Below, piece after piece: positions 48,174-60,457 of a stretch of DNA of 64,000 bases; within the stretch, counting starts at the first letter, position 1, and every line of letters starts with the position of its first letter. Position numbers and translations under genes: made by a program. The DNA is from Halomonas sp. M20 (lineage in GTDB: Bacteria; Pseudomonadota; Gammaproteobacteria; Pseudomonadales; Halomonadaceae), in the NCBI RefSeq assembly GCF_020622265.1, contig NZ_JACNMQ010000010.1:31041-95040 (forward strand). Reading direction: 5' to 3'. Under the pieces are notes generated by a model. It ran no database searches. It was not told the origin of the DNA and saw only the letters and a list, made by a program, of their open reading frames with translations.

Positions 48174-48770
48174 ATGTCAGTGCTAATGATCGACAACTAC
48201 GACAGCTTTACCTTCAACGTGGTCCAGTACCTGGCGGAACTGGGTGCCGTGGTCGAGACCTATCGCAACGACGCCTTGAGTCTTGCAGATATCGAGGCGC
48301 TGGCGCCAAGCCATATCGTGATCTCCCCGGGCCCCTGTACGCCCAACGAGGCGGGTATTTCCCTGGACGTGATTCGCCATTTCGCCGGCAAGCTGCCGAT
48401 TCTAGGAGTGTGCCTGGGGCATCAAGCGATCGGTCAGGTGTTCGGGGGCAAGGTCGTGCGGGCGCCTCAGGTGATGCATGGCAAGACCTCCCTTGTAGAG
48501 CACCGGGGCGACGGGGTGTTTTCAGGGCTGGAAAACCCGCTGGAAGTGACTCGCTATCATTCATTGATCGTCGAGGCAAAGAGCCTGCCGGAAGAGCTTG
48601 AAATCACTGCCTGGACCGAGGATGACGATGTCACCCCCGGCGTGATCATGGGGCTGCGTCATCGCACTTTGGATATCGAAGGCGTGCAGTTTCATCCAGA
48701 GTCGATATTGACCCGACAGGGGCACGAACTGTTGAGCAACTTCCTCGAACGGGCTCGGCCTTTATCGTAA
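48174..48770 (+). CDS. trpG: Anthranilate synthase component II (glutamine amidotransferase)
   Basis: A 198-residue class I glutamine amidotransferase that supplies ammonia to TrpE and possibly to PabB. The Cys is in [15 protein letters not shown], and the His-Glu pair in [11 protein letters not shown]. The ATG at 48174 has GGAG upstream; a GTG at 48168 is too close to it. It follows trpE by 71 bases and precedes trpD. Confidence 0.95.
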   Translation: MSVLMIDNYDSFTFNVVQYLAELGAVVETYRNDALSLADIEALAPSHIVISPGPCTPNEAGISLDVIRHFAGKLPILGVCLGHQAIGQVFGGKVVRAPQVMHGKTSLVEHRGDGVFSGLENPLEVTRYHSLIVEAKSLPEELEITAWTEDDDVTPGVIMGLRHRTLDIEGVQFHPESILTRQGHELLSNFLERARPLS

Positions 48771-48840
48771 ACAACTATTTATATTGTTGGCTTATACCGT
48801 TATCTTATGCTGTGGCCATTGCAGCAATGAGGAACCCGAC

Positions 48841-49863
48841 ATGCAAATGCGAGAAGCAATCGACGCCGTGATGTGCAGTCGCGATCTGAGTTACGACGAT
48901 ACCCATGCCGTGATGCGCCATATCATGACCGGCGATGCCACGGATGCCCAGATCGGCGGTTTCCTGATCGGTCTGTCGATGAAAGGCGAGACGGTCGACG
49001 AGGTCGCAGCGGCGGCTCAGGTCATGCGCGAGTTGATGACTCCGGTCAACGTTCCCCTGAATGATCTGGTGGATATCGTCGGTACCGGCGGGGATGGCGC
49101 GAATCTGTTCAATGTCTCCACCGCCTCAAGTTTTGTGGTGGCGGCTGCGGGCGGTCATGTGGCTAAACATGGCAATCGCAGCGTGTCATCTTCCTCCGGC
49201 AGCGCCGACCTGTTCGACATCGCCGGTATCAAGCTCGATCTCTCCCCGGATCAGGTGGCGCGCTGTATCGAGCAGGTGGGGGTAGGGTTCATGTTCGCCC
49301 CCATGCATCACCCCGCCATGCGCTATGCCATCAATGCCCGGCGCGAAATGGGGGTGCGCACCGTGTTCAATATTCTCGGACCGCTGACCAATCCCGCCGG
49401 TGCCCAGCATCAACTGTTGGGGGTTTATCAGCCCGAGCTGGTACCTCTGATGGCGGAGGTGCTGGGGCGACTGGGCAGTCGACATGTGCTGGTAGTGCAT
49501 GCAGAAGACGGGCTCGACGAGATTTCCCTGGCGGCACCGACGCAAATTGCTGAGCTACGCGATGGCAGGATCGAGAAATACATCATTACCCCCGAAGAAC
49601 TCGGCATAGAACGCCAGCCACTCGACCCTCTCAAGGCACTGACCTCGGAGGATAGCCTGCGGCTGGTCAAGGAGGCCTTGATGGGCGAGGGTGCCGCGGC
49701 GGACATCGTGGCGCTGAACGCTGGTGCTGCGCTTTATGCCGCGGATATCGCGGATAGCATCAAGGAAGGGGTGGCATTGGCTCAGGACGCCATGGCATCG
49801 AAGCTAGCCTTGGAAAAGATGAAAGAGTTGACGGATTTCAGTCGCGTATTCAGTGATCAGTGA
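48841..49863 (+). CDS. trpD: Anthranilate phosphoribosyltransferase
   Basis: A 340-residue enzyme that transfers phosphoribosyl from PRPP to anthranilate. VDIVGTGGDGANLFNVST is the PRPP-binding signature, followed by KHGNRSVSSSSGSADL and FNILGPLTNPAGAQHQLLG. The ATG at 48841 has GAGGAA upstream. The stop lies within a 7-bp tandem repeat (CAGTGAT), so the last residues are probably variable. Confidence 0.95.
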   Translation: MQMREAIDAVMCSRDLSYDDTHAVMRHIMTGDATDAQIGGFLIGLSMKGETVDEVAAAAQVMRELMTPVNVPLNDLVDIVGTGGDGANLFNVSTASSFVVAAAGGHVAKHGNRSVSSSSGSADLFDIAGIKLDLSPDQVARCIEQVGVGFMFAPMHHPAMRYAINARREMGVRTVFNILGPLTNPAGAQHQLLGVYQPELVPLMAEVLGRLGSRHVLVVHAEDGLDEISLAAPTQIAELRDGRIEKYIITPEELGIERQPLDPLKALTSEDSLRLVKEALMGEGAAADIVALNAGAALYAADIADSIKEGVALAQDAMASKLALEKMKELTDFSRVFSDQ

Positions 49864-49874
49864 TCAGTGATCAG
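49851..49874 (+). repeat. 7-bp tandem repeat over the trpD stop codon
   Basis: CAGTGAT occurs three times in tandem (49851-49871), plus a partial fourth copy. The trpD stop TGA is inside the second unit. Slippage would change only the last residues or the stop position. Confidence 0.8.
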
Positions 49875-49988
49875 TGCCGAGTCCAGACTACGCTTTTGCC
49901 TAGACATCTATATAAACACTCACTGGACCGTCCGCCCCTAGCCACGAGCTTGCCCTTGGACCATTAAAACGAAATAGAGAGGCGTGCC

Positions 49989-50795
49989 ATGACCGCATCC
50001 ACTGATTTGCCCACCGTTCTGGCCAAGATATTGTCGCGCAAGGACGAAGAGGTCACCGAGCGCCGAGCCCGGATCCCGGAAGCGACGCTTATGGAGCAGG
50101 CGCGTGAGCAGAGTGCTCCGCGAGGTTTCATCAACTCCTTGAACCGCACTATCGAGGAAGGCGATCCTGCGGTGATTGCCGAAATCAAGAAGGCCTCACC
50201 TTCCCGCGGCGTCATTCGCGAGGACTTCAACCCGGCAGCGATCGCCAAAGCCTATGCGCAGTCCGGGGCCAGCTGCCTATCGGTATTGACCGATGCAGAT
50301 TTTTTTCAGGGGCACGAAGATTATCTGATGGCGGCTCGCGATGCCTGTGAGCTGCCAGTGATCCGCAAGGATTTCATCGTTCATGACTATCAGGTCGTCG
50401 AAGCCCGGGCCATTGGTGCGGACTGTATTCTGCTGATCGTTGCTGCCTTGGACGATGCGCGAATGAAGGATCTGCATCAGCAGGCCGGGGAGCTCGGCAT
50501 GGACGTGCTGGTGGAGGTTCACAATGCCCTGGAGCTGGAGCGCGCCCTGACGCTCAACCTTGAGCTTGTCGGTATCAACAATCGCGACCTACACAGTTTC
50601 GATACCTCTCTGGACACTACCTTTCAGCTGCTTTCCCGGATTCCCGAAGGTGTGACGGTCATCACCGAGTCGGGTATCAATACCCGGGGCGACGTCGAAC
50701 ATATGCTTGAATATGGCGTGAACGGCTTTCTCGTCGGGGAAGCCTTCATGCGAGAACAGGACCCCGGGGCGGCGCTGCGGCGCATGTTTTTTTAA
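49989..50795 (+). CDS. trpC: Indole-3-glycerol phosphate synthase
   Basis: A 268-residue TIM-barrel enzyme that cyclises CdRP to indole-3-glycerol phosphate. [36 protein letters not shown] (catalytic Lys), [43 protein letters not shown] and [13 protein letters not shown] are family signatures. It ends the trp run. The 197-base region after it shows no gene or clear hairpin. Confidence 0.95.
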   Translation: MTASTDLPTVLAKILSRKDEEVTERRARIPEATLMEQAREQSAPRGFINSLNRTIEEGDPAVIAEIKKASPSRGVIREDFNPAAIAKAYAQSGASCLSVLTDADFFQGHEDYLMAARDACELPVIRKDFIVHDYQVVEARAIGADCILLIVAALDDARMKDLHQQAGELGMDVLVEVHNALELERALTLNLELVGINNRDLHSFDTSLDTTFQLLSRIPEGVTVITESGINTRGDVEHMLEYGVNGFLVGEAFMREQDPGAALRRMFF

Positions 50796-50992
50796 GAGTC
50801 CATCCACGATCTACTGCACTCGGCAATACGGCGTTGAAATCGATCTGGTACGCCAGCCCGGTTCGAATGCTCATTTACACCAGTAAACTCGAGCGCGAGC
50901 CCGGTGCTTTCCTCGATCAATTTCGCCTTAACTCCGCGTCCCGGTCTGGCCTTCGTTCGTAAGGATCGTGAATAGACTCTATGTGTTCTTTC

Positions 50993-52822
50993 TTACGCGT
51001 GCTCTTCGCGTCCGAACACGGGTGATTCCGGATAGACCAGGCTGATCAGGGTTTCGCCAGGCTGAGGCTCCAGAGGAATTTCGCTGTTGGCCACGCGAAT
51101 ACGACCGTTGGTATCAATGCAAAATAGCGCCATGAGCTTGTCATCGTGCAGTTCGCGATATTGCTCGAGATCGACCTCGTCGTGCAGTTGGGCGCTACGC
51201 AGTTCGGCACCTTGCTTGATTAGCTCCTGTAGCCGGGTGTAGGTGGCGTTCTCGTTGAATAGCACCGGCAAGTGGCCCACGGCTTGGTCCCGGTAATGGC
51301 GATCGCTACGCTCACGGGTTTCCGCCAGTTGAAAGACCTTGCCGTAGGCGAACTCGTTGGCGTAATACAGTGCTGCCAAGGTGTTGAGTTCGCGATAAGG
51401 CGATAGCGGCAGCAGATGACCGATACCGGACAAGTCCATGTGCTGTTCTGCATGTCGTGAAAGAAGATTGCCATAATAAACCGGCAACCCTGCCATGCGT
51501 GCTGTCTGGATCGCGTCCCAGTCCGTATCCGTAAGACGTACCGGGAAGCCCGCTTGCTGCAGTTCAAGGCCGATGACTCGCGCGACCGGGTTGGCACCCA
51601 AAATCAGAAATCCGGAGGGTGGTGGCTCGACGACCTTGAGCATTCGGGCAATGGGTCTTGAGAGTAGACTTTGTACCACGACCGTGCTGATGATGGTCAG
51701 AAAGGCTATCGGCACCAGCATCTCGGCGCCGGCAACCCCTAGATCCCCGAGCTTGATGGCGAACAGCGACGCCACCGCGGCAGCGACGATACCCCGGGGC
51801 GAGAGCCAGGCAAGCAGCGCCTTTTCCCGCCATTCGAGCCCGCTTCTCAGGGTACATAGCCAGACCACTAATGGTCGCCCAACCCACACCAGCACCCCCA
51901 GAAACCCCCAGGCCGGCCAGGATAGCAGCGCCAGCTGCTCCACCGTCAGACGCGCCGCCAGCAGAATGAAAAGCCCCGAGATCAACAGAATCGTCAGGGT
52001 TTCCTTGAATTCGAGAATCTCGTCGGTGGGCACGCCGCGCATGTTGGCAAGCCAGATGCCCATGACCGTCACGGTCAGAAGCCCTGACTCATGAAAAAGC
52101 ACATCTGACGTGGTGAAGAGCGTAAACACCATCATCAAGGTGCCGAAGCTGTGCAGGCGCGGTGGTAGCCAGCGACGGCGCAATATCTGCCCCCAGGCGT
52201 AGCCGCCTAGGCTGCCAAGACCAAAGCCGATGAGCAGCGTCTTGCCAAACAGCAACAGGGTATGCAGAGCGGCCCCGTTGGCAGCCCCCTGGGAATAGCC
52301 CAGTGCCACGAACTCATAGACCAGTACGGCGCCGATTGCACCGATGGGGTCGATAAGAATGCCTTCCCAGCGCAGAATCTGAGTGAGGTGTTCCCGGGCA
52401 CGTAAAGTTTGCAACAACGGCAGTACGACGGTGGGCCCGGTGACCACGAGAACCGCTCCCAGTACGCTCGCCATTTGCCAGGACAGATCGAGAATGTAAT
52501 GGGCGGCGGCGGCACCGATCACCGCGGTGAGCAGGGCGCCCCAGGTAACCAGATGCCAGACCGTGGGGCCATGACCGCGCAAATCCTTGCGGTTCAGGGT
52601 CAAACTACCCTCGAACAGGATCACCGCCACGGAGAGCGACACCAGAGGGAACAGCAGATCGCCGAACAAGGCGTCAGGATCGAGCAGATGCCCTACCGGG
52701 CCGATCAGGATGCCGGCAATCAACAGTAGCAGGATGGCGGGGAGGCGGATGCGCCAGGCCGTCCATTGGCACAGCAGCGCCAGCAGACCGATGCCTGTCA
52801 GCGCGATGGCTGGGTTTTCCAT
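50993..52822 (-). CDS. Cation/proton antiporter (CPA1/NhaP-like) with C-terminal RCK module
   Basis: A 609-residue protein: about 12 membrane segments (residues 1-390) of the Na+/H+ exchanger type, followed by an RCK/TrkA-N-like nucleotide-binding domain (GFLILGANPVARVIGLELQQ, then LTDTDWDAIQTARMAGL) and a TrkA-C-like end. VTGPTVVLPLL and ILIDPIGAIGAVLVYE carry the acidic ion-binding residue in the membrane. The start MENPAIALTG at 52822 is preferred over ATG 52837. It probably moves Na+ or K+ against protons, gated by a nucleotide, useful under salt stress. Confidence 0.85.
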   Translation of the reverse strand: MENPAIALTGIGLLALLCQWTAWRIRLPAILLLLIAGILIGPVGHLLDPDALFGDLLFPLVSLSVAVILFEGSLTLNRKDLRGHGPTVWHLVTWGALLTAVIGAAAAHYILDLSWQMASVLGAVLVVTGPTVVLPLLQTLRAREHLTQILRWEGILIDPIGAIGAVLVYEFVALGYSQGAANGAALHTLLLFGKTLLIGFGLGSLGGYAWGQILRRRWLPPRLHSFGTLMMVFTLFTTSDVLFHESGLLTVTVMGIWLANMRGVPTDEILEFKETLTILLISGLFILLAARLTVEQLALLSWPAWGFLGVLVWVGRPLVVWLCTLRSGLEWREKALLAWLSPRGIVAAAVASLFAIKLGDLGVAGAEMLVPIAFLTIISTVVVQSLLSRPIARMLKVVEPPPSGFLILGANPVARVIGLELQQAGFPVRLTDTDWDAIQTARMAGLPVYYGNLLSRHAEQHMDLSGIGHLLPLSPYRELNTLAALYYANEFAYGKVFQLAETRERSDRHYRDQAVGHLPVLFNENATYTRLQELIKQGAELRSAQLHDEVDLEQYRELHDDKLMALFCIDTNGRIRVANSEIPLEPQPGETLISLVYPESPVFGREEHA

Positions 52823-52860
52823 GATTACTCGCGACAAGTGGGCTCTTTAGCTAAAGAACC

Positions 52861-52894
52861 GGAAGAAAAAGGAAAGGCCGATCCTGGCCTTTCC
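52861..52894 (-). terminator. Intrinsic terminator of ydiJ
   Basis: On the minus strand, GGAAAGGCC (52894-52886) pairs with GGCCTTTCC (52879-52871) and is followed by TTTTTCTTCC. This classic terminator lies downstream of ydiJ and separates it from the antiporter gene. Confidence 0.85.
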
Positions 52895-52905
52895 CGCATG
52901 ATGTA

Positions 52906-55900
52906 TCAAGATCGCTTGATTGCCTTCAACAATCCCTGCAAGGGGTGATCGAGCTGCACCTCGGAGAAGCGTCTTACCTGACTGCGGCAGGAGTAGCCCG
53001 TAGCCAGCAGGCGATCGGTATTATCATCGTTTTCGACCTGGCGCTGCCAGGATTGCCCGTAGATGATTTTCGATGTTTCCAGATTGCGGGTTTCATGGCC
53101 GTAGGTACCGGACATGCCGCAACAGCCGCTAGCGAGCAGTTCAAGCTCCAGGCCAAACGCCGCGAATACCTGCTGCCAGGCCCTGGGTGAGCCCGGGGCA
53201 TTCGTCTTCTCGGTGCAGTGAGAGAGCAGCTTGAAACCGGGATCTTCCAGCGTCAGGCGGCTCGGCATCAGCCGCCGACCGAGAGAGATCAACCACTCCT
53301 GCAGCAGCAGAACGTCTGGCGCGGCCTGCGGCCCCAACGCCTTGGTGTACTCCTGGCGATAGGTCAGGGTCATGGCCGGATCGATGCCCACCAGGGGAAC
53401 ACCGAAGGCAGCCAGGGCCTTGAGCCGCCGGGCCTGTTTTTCCGCAGTGCGTTCAAAAGCGCCCAGGAACCCTTGCACGTTGAGGGGTTTGCCATTGGGT
53501 GAAAAGGGCGCCACGAATACGCGGATATCCAGTCGGGCCAGCAGTTCGACGATATCCATCACCAGCCGCGACTCGAAGTAACTGGTGAAGGCATCCTGCA
53601 CGATGACGACGCTACGCACCTTCTGCTGCTCCGTAAGCAGTCCGAGGCTGGTGAGCGTGGCTTCGGCGATGCCCCAGGCCGCAAGCTGCTTCTTCAACTT
53701 GGCTCGAGAAATTCGGGGGCTGTCGACCATGCCGATGTGGCGCGTCATCAGGCGATCGACCAGCCGATTTTGTAGCGCGGCGTTGTAAAGCGGTGCAATT
53801 GTCGAGAGATAAGGCACCACGAACTCGAGTCCGCCGATCAGATAGTCACGCAGGGGGCGCTGATAGCGCCCGTGATAGACCTCGAGAAACTGCGAGCGAA
53901 ACTCCGGCACGTTGACCTTGATCGGACACTGGCCGGCGCAGGACTTGCAGGCCAGGCAGCCCGCCATGGCGTCATAGACTTCATGGGAGAAATCCTCTGT
54001 GCCGCGTCGCTGGCGGAAGCTGTTCCACAGCCGCAATGGTGTGTCTCGCAAGAACCCCCAGGCGCCCTCGGCTTTTTTCTTGCGCGACTCCTCGACCACA
54101 TCGGTACCGGCGTTGCCCTGCAGGCGCAGCCATTCTCGCATCAGGCTGGCCCGCCCCTTGGGGGAGTGAATACGTTCCCGAGTCGCCTTCCAGGACGGAC
54201 ACATGGCATCATCCGGGTCGTAGTTGTAGCAGGCGCCGTTGCCGTTGCAATAGACTGCGCTTGCATGCGCCTGCCACACTCGCTCATCAATCTGGCGATC
54301 GAGTTGCCCGCGGGTGGTCACTTCGTCGATAGCCAATAAGCCTGTATCGATAAATCGAACGGGTTCAAATTCCTTCTCTTGATTCGAAGCAACGAAAGGC
54401 GTCGCGATCTTGCCCGGGTTCAACTGGTTGTACGGATCAAAGGCAGCCTTGAGCCGCTGCAACGTAGGGTAAAGTTCGCCGAAGAACCTGGGCGTATATT
54501 CCGAACGTATTCCCTTGCCATGCTCGCCCCACAGCAGGCCGTGATACTTCTGGGTCAGCGCGGCGACCTCATCGGAAATTTCGCGAATCATGGCCTCCTG
54601 ATCCGGGTCTTTCATGTCCAGCGCTGGGCGCACATGCAAAACGCCGGCATCCACATGGCCGAACATGCCGTACTCGAGCCCGTGGGCGTCCAGCAGGGCG
54701 CGAAACTCGCCAATATATTCCGCCAAGTGTTCCGGCGGCACCGCGGTATCTTCCACAAAAGGAATGGGGCGCTTTTCACCCTTGGCATTGCCCAGCAGGC
54801 CCACCGCGCGCTTGCGCATGGCATAGACTCGGCCGATTTGCTCGCGCCCCTTCGCCAGGGTATAGCCCAGACGCTCGACCTGCGTATCCGCAGACAGATG
54901 TTCGGTAAAGATGGACACCTTGGCCTCGAGTTCATCCGGATCGTCGGCGTTGAACTCTACCAGGTTGATGCCGAGTATCGTGGCCGCTTGAGCTGCCTGA
55001 GGTGCGGTTACGGTATCGCGGGTAACGTCGGTTTGCTCCGCTGTGACCTGAGCCTCGGTGTTGGGAAAGAACTCCGCCACGCTGTCCCAGACGAAGTCTT
55101 CCATGGCAAGGCCGAGCACCTTGTCGTCCACAGTTTCAATGGAGGTCGGTCGATTGGTCTCTACTTTCATCAGCGCCTTGGCGTCCCGCAGGGCGTCCAT
55201 GAAGCTCGCGTAGCGCACGTTGACCAGAGTGGAGTGTCTGGCCATGGGCAACACGTTGAGGGTGGCCTCGTTGAGAAAGCCGAGCGAGCCTTCCGCGCCG
55301 CACACAACGCTGTTGAGATTGAAGCGGCCCTCTGGCGTGCGCAGGTGGGCCAGATCGTAGCCGGTCAGGCAGCGGTTGAGCTTGGGGAAAACGGCCTCGA
55401 TCTGTTCGCGTTGTGTGTCGATGATCGCGCGTGCGGTGCGGTGTACCTCGCCGATGATATTCTGCTGGGCACACAGTGCATCCAGTTCATCGTCATCAAG
55501 GGGGTGGCTTTCCAGGCGCTTGCCGCCTATCAGCACGCTATTCAAGGCCAGTACATGATCGTGGGTCTTGCCGTATTCACAGCTGCCTTGACCGCTGGCA
55601 TCCGTTGCGATCATACCCCCGATGGTGGCGCGATTGGAGGTGGAGAGTTCCGGGGCAAAGAAGAGCCCATGAGGTTTCAGGGCGGCGTTGAGCTGATCCT
55701 TGACTACCCCGGCCTGAACCCGCACGCGGCGGTTCTCGACGTCGATGTCGAGAATACGGTTCATATATCTGGAAACATCCACCATCAAGCCATCGGTCAA
55801 TGACTGGCCGTTGGTGCCGGTGCCACCGCCTCGAGGCGCCAGCGCCACGTTGCGGAATTCCTCCTGTGCCGCCAGTTTGGCGATGCGCTGCAGATCCTCG

Positions 55901-56082
55901 ACGTTGCGCGGATAGAGCACCGCCTGGGGCAGGCGCTGATAGATGGAATTATCCGTGGCAAGCACTGTGCGATTGGCGTAATCCGCCGCGATATCGCCGG
56001 CAAAGCCTTGCATTTCAAGCGCTCCGATGAAAGCTATATAGCGTTCATCGATCCGAGCAAGCGGTTCAAGTCGTGCAATCAT
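52906..56082 (-). CDS. ydiJ: YdiJ-like FAD-linked oxidase with iron-sulfur domain (D-2-hydroxyacid dehydrogenase)
   Basis: A 1058-residue fusion: an N-terminal FAD-binding (FAD_binding_4) domain with VALAPRGGGTGTNGQSLTDG, an FAD-linked oxidase C-terminal region (EYGMFGHVDAGVLHVRPALD), then a 4Fe-4S domain with CLACKSCAGQCPIKVNVPEF and a CCG-type C-terminal domain (LLASGCCGMSGTYGHE). Length and layout match YdiJ, a D-2-hydroxyglutarate-type dehydrogenase. It is monocistronic, followed by an intrinsic terminator. Confidence 0.9.
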   Translation of the reverse strand: MIARLEPLARIDERYIAFIGALEMQGFAGDIAADYANRTVLATDNSIYQRLPQAVLYPRNVEDLQRIAKLAAQEEFRNVALAPRGGGTGTNGQSLTDGLMVDVSRYMNRILDIDVENRRVRVQAGVVKDQLNAALKPHGLFFAPELSTSNRATIGGMIATDASGQGSCEYGKTHDHVLALNSVLIGGKRLESHPLDDDELDALCAQQNIIGEVHRTARAIIDTQREQIEAVFPKLNRCLTGYDLAHLRTPEGRFNLNSVVCGAEGSLGFLNEATLNVLPMARHSTLVNVRYASFMDALRDAKALMKVETNRPTSIETVDDKVLGLAMEDFVWDSVAEFFPNTEAQVTAEQTDVTRDTVTAPQAAQAATILGINLVEFNADDPDELEAKVSIFTEHLSADTQVERLGYTLAKGREQIGRVYAMRKRAVGLLGNAKGEKRPIPFVEDTAVPPEHLAEYIGEFRALLDAHGLEYGMFGHVDAGVLHVRPALDMKDPDQEAMIREISDEVAALTQKYHGLLWGEHGKGIRSEYTPRFFGELYPTLQRLKAAFDPYNQLNPGKIATPFVASNQEKEFEPVRFIDTGLLAIDEVTTRGQLDRQIDERVWQAHASAVYCNGNGACYNYDPDDAMCPSWKATRERIHSPKGRASLMREWLRLQGNAGTDVVEESRKKKAEGAWGFLRDTPLRLWNSFRQRRGTEDFSHEVYDAMAGCLACKSCAGQCPIKVNVPEFRSQFLEVYHGRYQRPLRDYLIGGLEFVVPYLSTIAPLYNAALQNRLVDRLMTRHIGMVDSPRISRAKLKKQLAAWGIAEATLTSLGLLTEQQKVRSVVIVQDAFTSYFESRLVMDIVELLARLDIRVFVAPFSPNGKPLNVQGFLGAFERTAEKQARRLKALAAFGVPLVGIDPAMTLTYRQEYTKALGPQAAPDVLLLQEWLISLGRRLMPSRLTLEDPGFKLLSHCTEKTNAPGSPRAWQQVFAAFGLELELLASGCCGMSGTYGHETRNLETSKIIYGQSWQRQVENDDNTDRLLATGYSCRSQVRRFSEVQLDHPLQGLLKAIKRS

Positions 56083-56250
56083 GATTTTTGAAATAGTCGT
56101 GTGACATCAACAAGGCGATAAGTCTCCAGCTTACCCGAGAAGCCGGCGGAACGCATTGCGATGATGCGATATGGGTATTGGGCGCCATGGCCCAGCGAGT
56201 CGCTTTTCACTACAATGGAAAGCCGATTTTTCTAATGCCTGGAATTGATC

Positions 56251-56628
56251 ATGACGACATGGCTAGCCGTGGCCATTGGTGGCGCTGTTGGCGCGCTTAG
56301 CCGCTACCTGATGAGTGGATGGTTGACCGCAATGCTGGGACGCGGATTTCCCTGGGGCACCTTCGGCGTCAATCTGCTGGGCTGTTGTCTGATCGGTGCG
56401 CTCTATGTCTGGCTCACGGAGGAGCTCAAGCTTCCCCCGCTGTGGCAAGTGACACTGGTGGCAGGCTTTACCGGCGCCTTTACCACCTTCTCTACCTTTT
56501 CTCTTGAAATCCTGACGCTACTCGAAGGCGGTCGTATGCCCACCGCCATTCTTTATGTGGCTACCAGCCTGGTGCTGGGTGTCGCGGGAGTGGCGGCGGG
56601 GATGCGGGTTACGCGGCTCTTCGTCTAA
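56251..56628 (+). CDS. crcB: Fluoride ion exporter CrcB
   Basis: A 125-residue membrane protein with four hydrophobic segments. GGAVGALSRYL, PWGTFGVNLLGCCLIGALY and GFTGAFTTFSTFSLE are CrcB/Fluc signatures lining the dual fluoride pores. The ATG at 56251 has GGAA upstream; a TTG at 56245 is also in frame. I could not see a fluoride riboswitch in the upstream 160 bases. It precedes serS by 26 bases. Confidence 0.93.
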   Translation: MTTWLAVAIGGAVGALSRYLMSGWLTAMLGRGFPWGTFGVNLLGCCLIGALYVWLTEELKLPPLWQVTLVAGFTGAFTTFSTFSLEILTLLEGGRMPTAILYVATSLVLGVAGVAAGMRVTRLFV

Positions 56629-56648
56629 TTTCACTGTTCAACGGATAG

Positions 56649-58710
<2,062 letters not shown>

Positions 58711-58828
58711 GAGGTTTTCTCCTGGGCAATAAAAGACGAGAGATTGCGTTTTGGAACGATTACTCAATCCAATGTTTCTTCAGAACAGGCTAGTGCACAA
58801 TCTTTTCTTTATCGAAAGGGGGTAAGCG

Positions 58829-59686
58829 TTGAGCCGAGCAGGGTTGATCTCGCTGGTATTGCTGTTGTTCTTCAATGCCTCGAGTCAGGCAGCGGCCATT
58901 ACGGTGACCGATGACGCAGGTAATAATGTCCATCTCTCGGCGCCGGCCAAGCGTGTCGTTGCCCTGGCGCCCCATGCAGTGGAGATGATCTACCGGGTAG
59001 GGGCAGGCGAGTCATTGGTCGGGGTAATCGCAGGTAGTGATTATCCAGCCGAGGCGCAATCGCTTCCTCGCGTTGGCAGCTACCGCGGCATTGCGTTGGA
59101 AGCAATATTGGCACGCGAGCCGCAGCTGGTGATTGCCTGGGGAAGCGGCTCGCCCCAGACGGTGATCGAGCGGCTGCGCAGCCTCGATATCCCGGTCTAT
59201 GTCAGCGAGCCGCGCCGGTTGCTCGATGTGGCGGCTAGCCTGCGAGATCTTGGTCGGTTGACCGGGCACCAAGTGCAAGGAAATGCAGCGGCCCTGGCAT
59301 TCAGGCAGCGGCTGGCTGAGCTTGAGCAGTCTCTCGAAACGTCGCCTCGGGTATTTTATCAGCTCGGGGAGAATCCGTTGACCACCCTGGCAGATGGCCA
59401 CATCGTCACCCAGGTCATTCGTCACTGCGGTGGCCAGCCGCTGTTTGCCGAAAGCCCGGTGTTGGTGCCGCAGATCGGCCGCGAATCGTTGATTGCAGCC
59501 CGACCGGACGTCATTCTAGCGGCTAGTGCAAACGATGGCTGGAAATCCGACTGGCAACGTTGGGCGATATTGCCAGCGGTACAACACCAGCGTCTCCATA
59601 CCCTCGAACCGGACTGGATCAGCCGCCCCGGGCCGCGCCTCGTCGAGGCGGTGGAGCAGGTGTGCGAGGCTTTGGATCCGCAATAG
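58829..59686 (+). CDS. btuF: Cobalamin-type ABC transporter substrate-binding protein
   Basis: A 285-residue periplasmic binding protein with an N-terminal signal peptide (LISLVLLLFFNASSQAAA). AKRVVALAPHAVEMIYRVGAG and VGSYRGIALEAILAREPQLVIAW are BtuF/FepB-type features. A TTG start preceded by AAAGGGGG is used. The neighbouring cobO/btuR gene supports a cobalamin or corrinoid substrate. The permease and ATPase are not in the window. Confidence 0.82.
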   Translation: MSRAGLISLVLLLFFNASSQAAAITVTDDAGNNVHLSAPAKRVVALAPHAVEMIYRVGAGESLVGVIAGSDYPAEAQSLPRVGSYRGIALEAILAREPQLVIAWGSGSPQTVIERLRSLDIPVYVSEPRRLLDVAASLRDLGRLTGHQVQGNAAALAFRQRLAELEQSLETSPRVFYQLGENPLTTLADGHIVTQVIRHCGGQPLFAESPVLVPQIGRESLIAARPDVILAASANDGWKSDWQRWAILPAVQHQRLHTLEPDWISRPGPRLVEAVEQVCEALDPQ

Positions 59687-59857
59687 TATTAGCTCTCCAA
59701 GGAAACGCTGAAGAAATCGACGAGCGGTTCAAGCACAAGGCGCCCGGAGCACAGGCACCGGAGCATATGGGGTATATGTGAGGATGCCGTCCGGGCTGGC
59801 GCACCAGCACCGCGTAACGCAGTGATTGAGACGCACAGTCATTTATTCGGTGTTTTC
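59687..59857. other. Intergenic region between btuF and cobO
   Basis: No gene is supported in these 171 bases between the convergent btuF and cobO genes. It holds short complementary runs (GGCGCCCGGAGC...GGATGCCGTCCGGGC) but no clear terminator or riboswitch. It may be part of a dispersed genomic repeat, which cannot be tested in one window. Confidence 0.4.
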
Positions 59858-60457
59858 TCAATAATCGATGCCGCGCCGAGCCTGCACCCCACTGTTGAAA
59901 GCATGGCGCGTTTCCTGCATCTCCGTCACCGTGTCCGCCATATCGACTAATTCACGATGAGCATTGCGGCCGGTAACGATCACGGTCTGCTCTGCAGGGC
60001 GGCTGCCGATGGCTTTCTTGACTACCTCGATATCCAGATAGCCAAACTTGAGCATGTAGGTGATCTCGTCGAGTACCACCAGATAAACCGACTCATCTGC
60101 CAGCATCCGCTCGGCCTCCCGCCATACTTCAAGGCAGGCCTGGGTGTCGCTTTCGCGATTCTGGGTATCCCAGGTAAAGCCGGTCGCCATTACCTGAACC
60201 TCCAGATTGTCATCCGCGATCAGCCGTTCCCGCTCGCCGCATTCCCACAGCCCCTTGATGAACTGGATGACCCCGACCTTGTAACCGTAACCCAGTGCTC
60301 GGGTCACCGTGCCCCAGGCGGCAGTAGTCTTGCCCTTGCCGTTGCCGGTAAACACCAGCAGTAGTCCGCGCTGTTCCTGGGCATTGGCAATTTTTTCATC
60401 GACATGACTCTTGAGCTTCTGCATCGACTGTTTGTGGCGGATATCGCGATCGGTCAT
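59858..60457 (-). CDS. cobO: Corrinoid adenosyltransferase
   Basis: A 199-residue CobO/BtuR-family enzyme that adenosylates cob(I)alamin with ATP. GLLLVFTGNGKGKTTAAWG is the modified P-loop, with IQFIKGLWECGERE and VVLDEITYMLKFGYLD further on. It faces btuF in a convergent pair. Confidence 0.94.
   Translation of the reverse strand: MTDRDIRHKQSMQKLKSHVDEKIANAQEQRGLLLVFTGNGKGKTTAAWGTVTRALGYGYKVGVIQFIKGLWECGERERLIADDNLEVQVMATGFTWDTQNRESDTQACLEVWREAERMLADESVYLVVLDEITYMLKFGYLDIEVVKKAIGSRPAEQTVIVTGRNAHRELVDMADTVTEMQETRHAFNSGVQARRGIDY

Noticed and set aside
54379..55803. Long plus-strand frame opposite ydiJ
   Set aside because: It mirrors a conserved gene and shows no family features.
56083..56250. 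Fluoride riboswitch before crcB
   Set aside because: I could not match the conserved fluoride-riboswitch segments in the 168 bases upstream.
58711..58828. Cobalamin riboswitch before btuF
   Set aside because: The 118-base gap is too short and lacks a recognisable B12 box.
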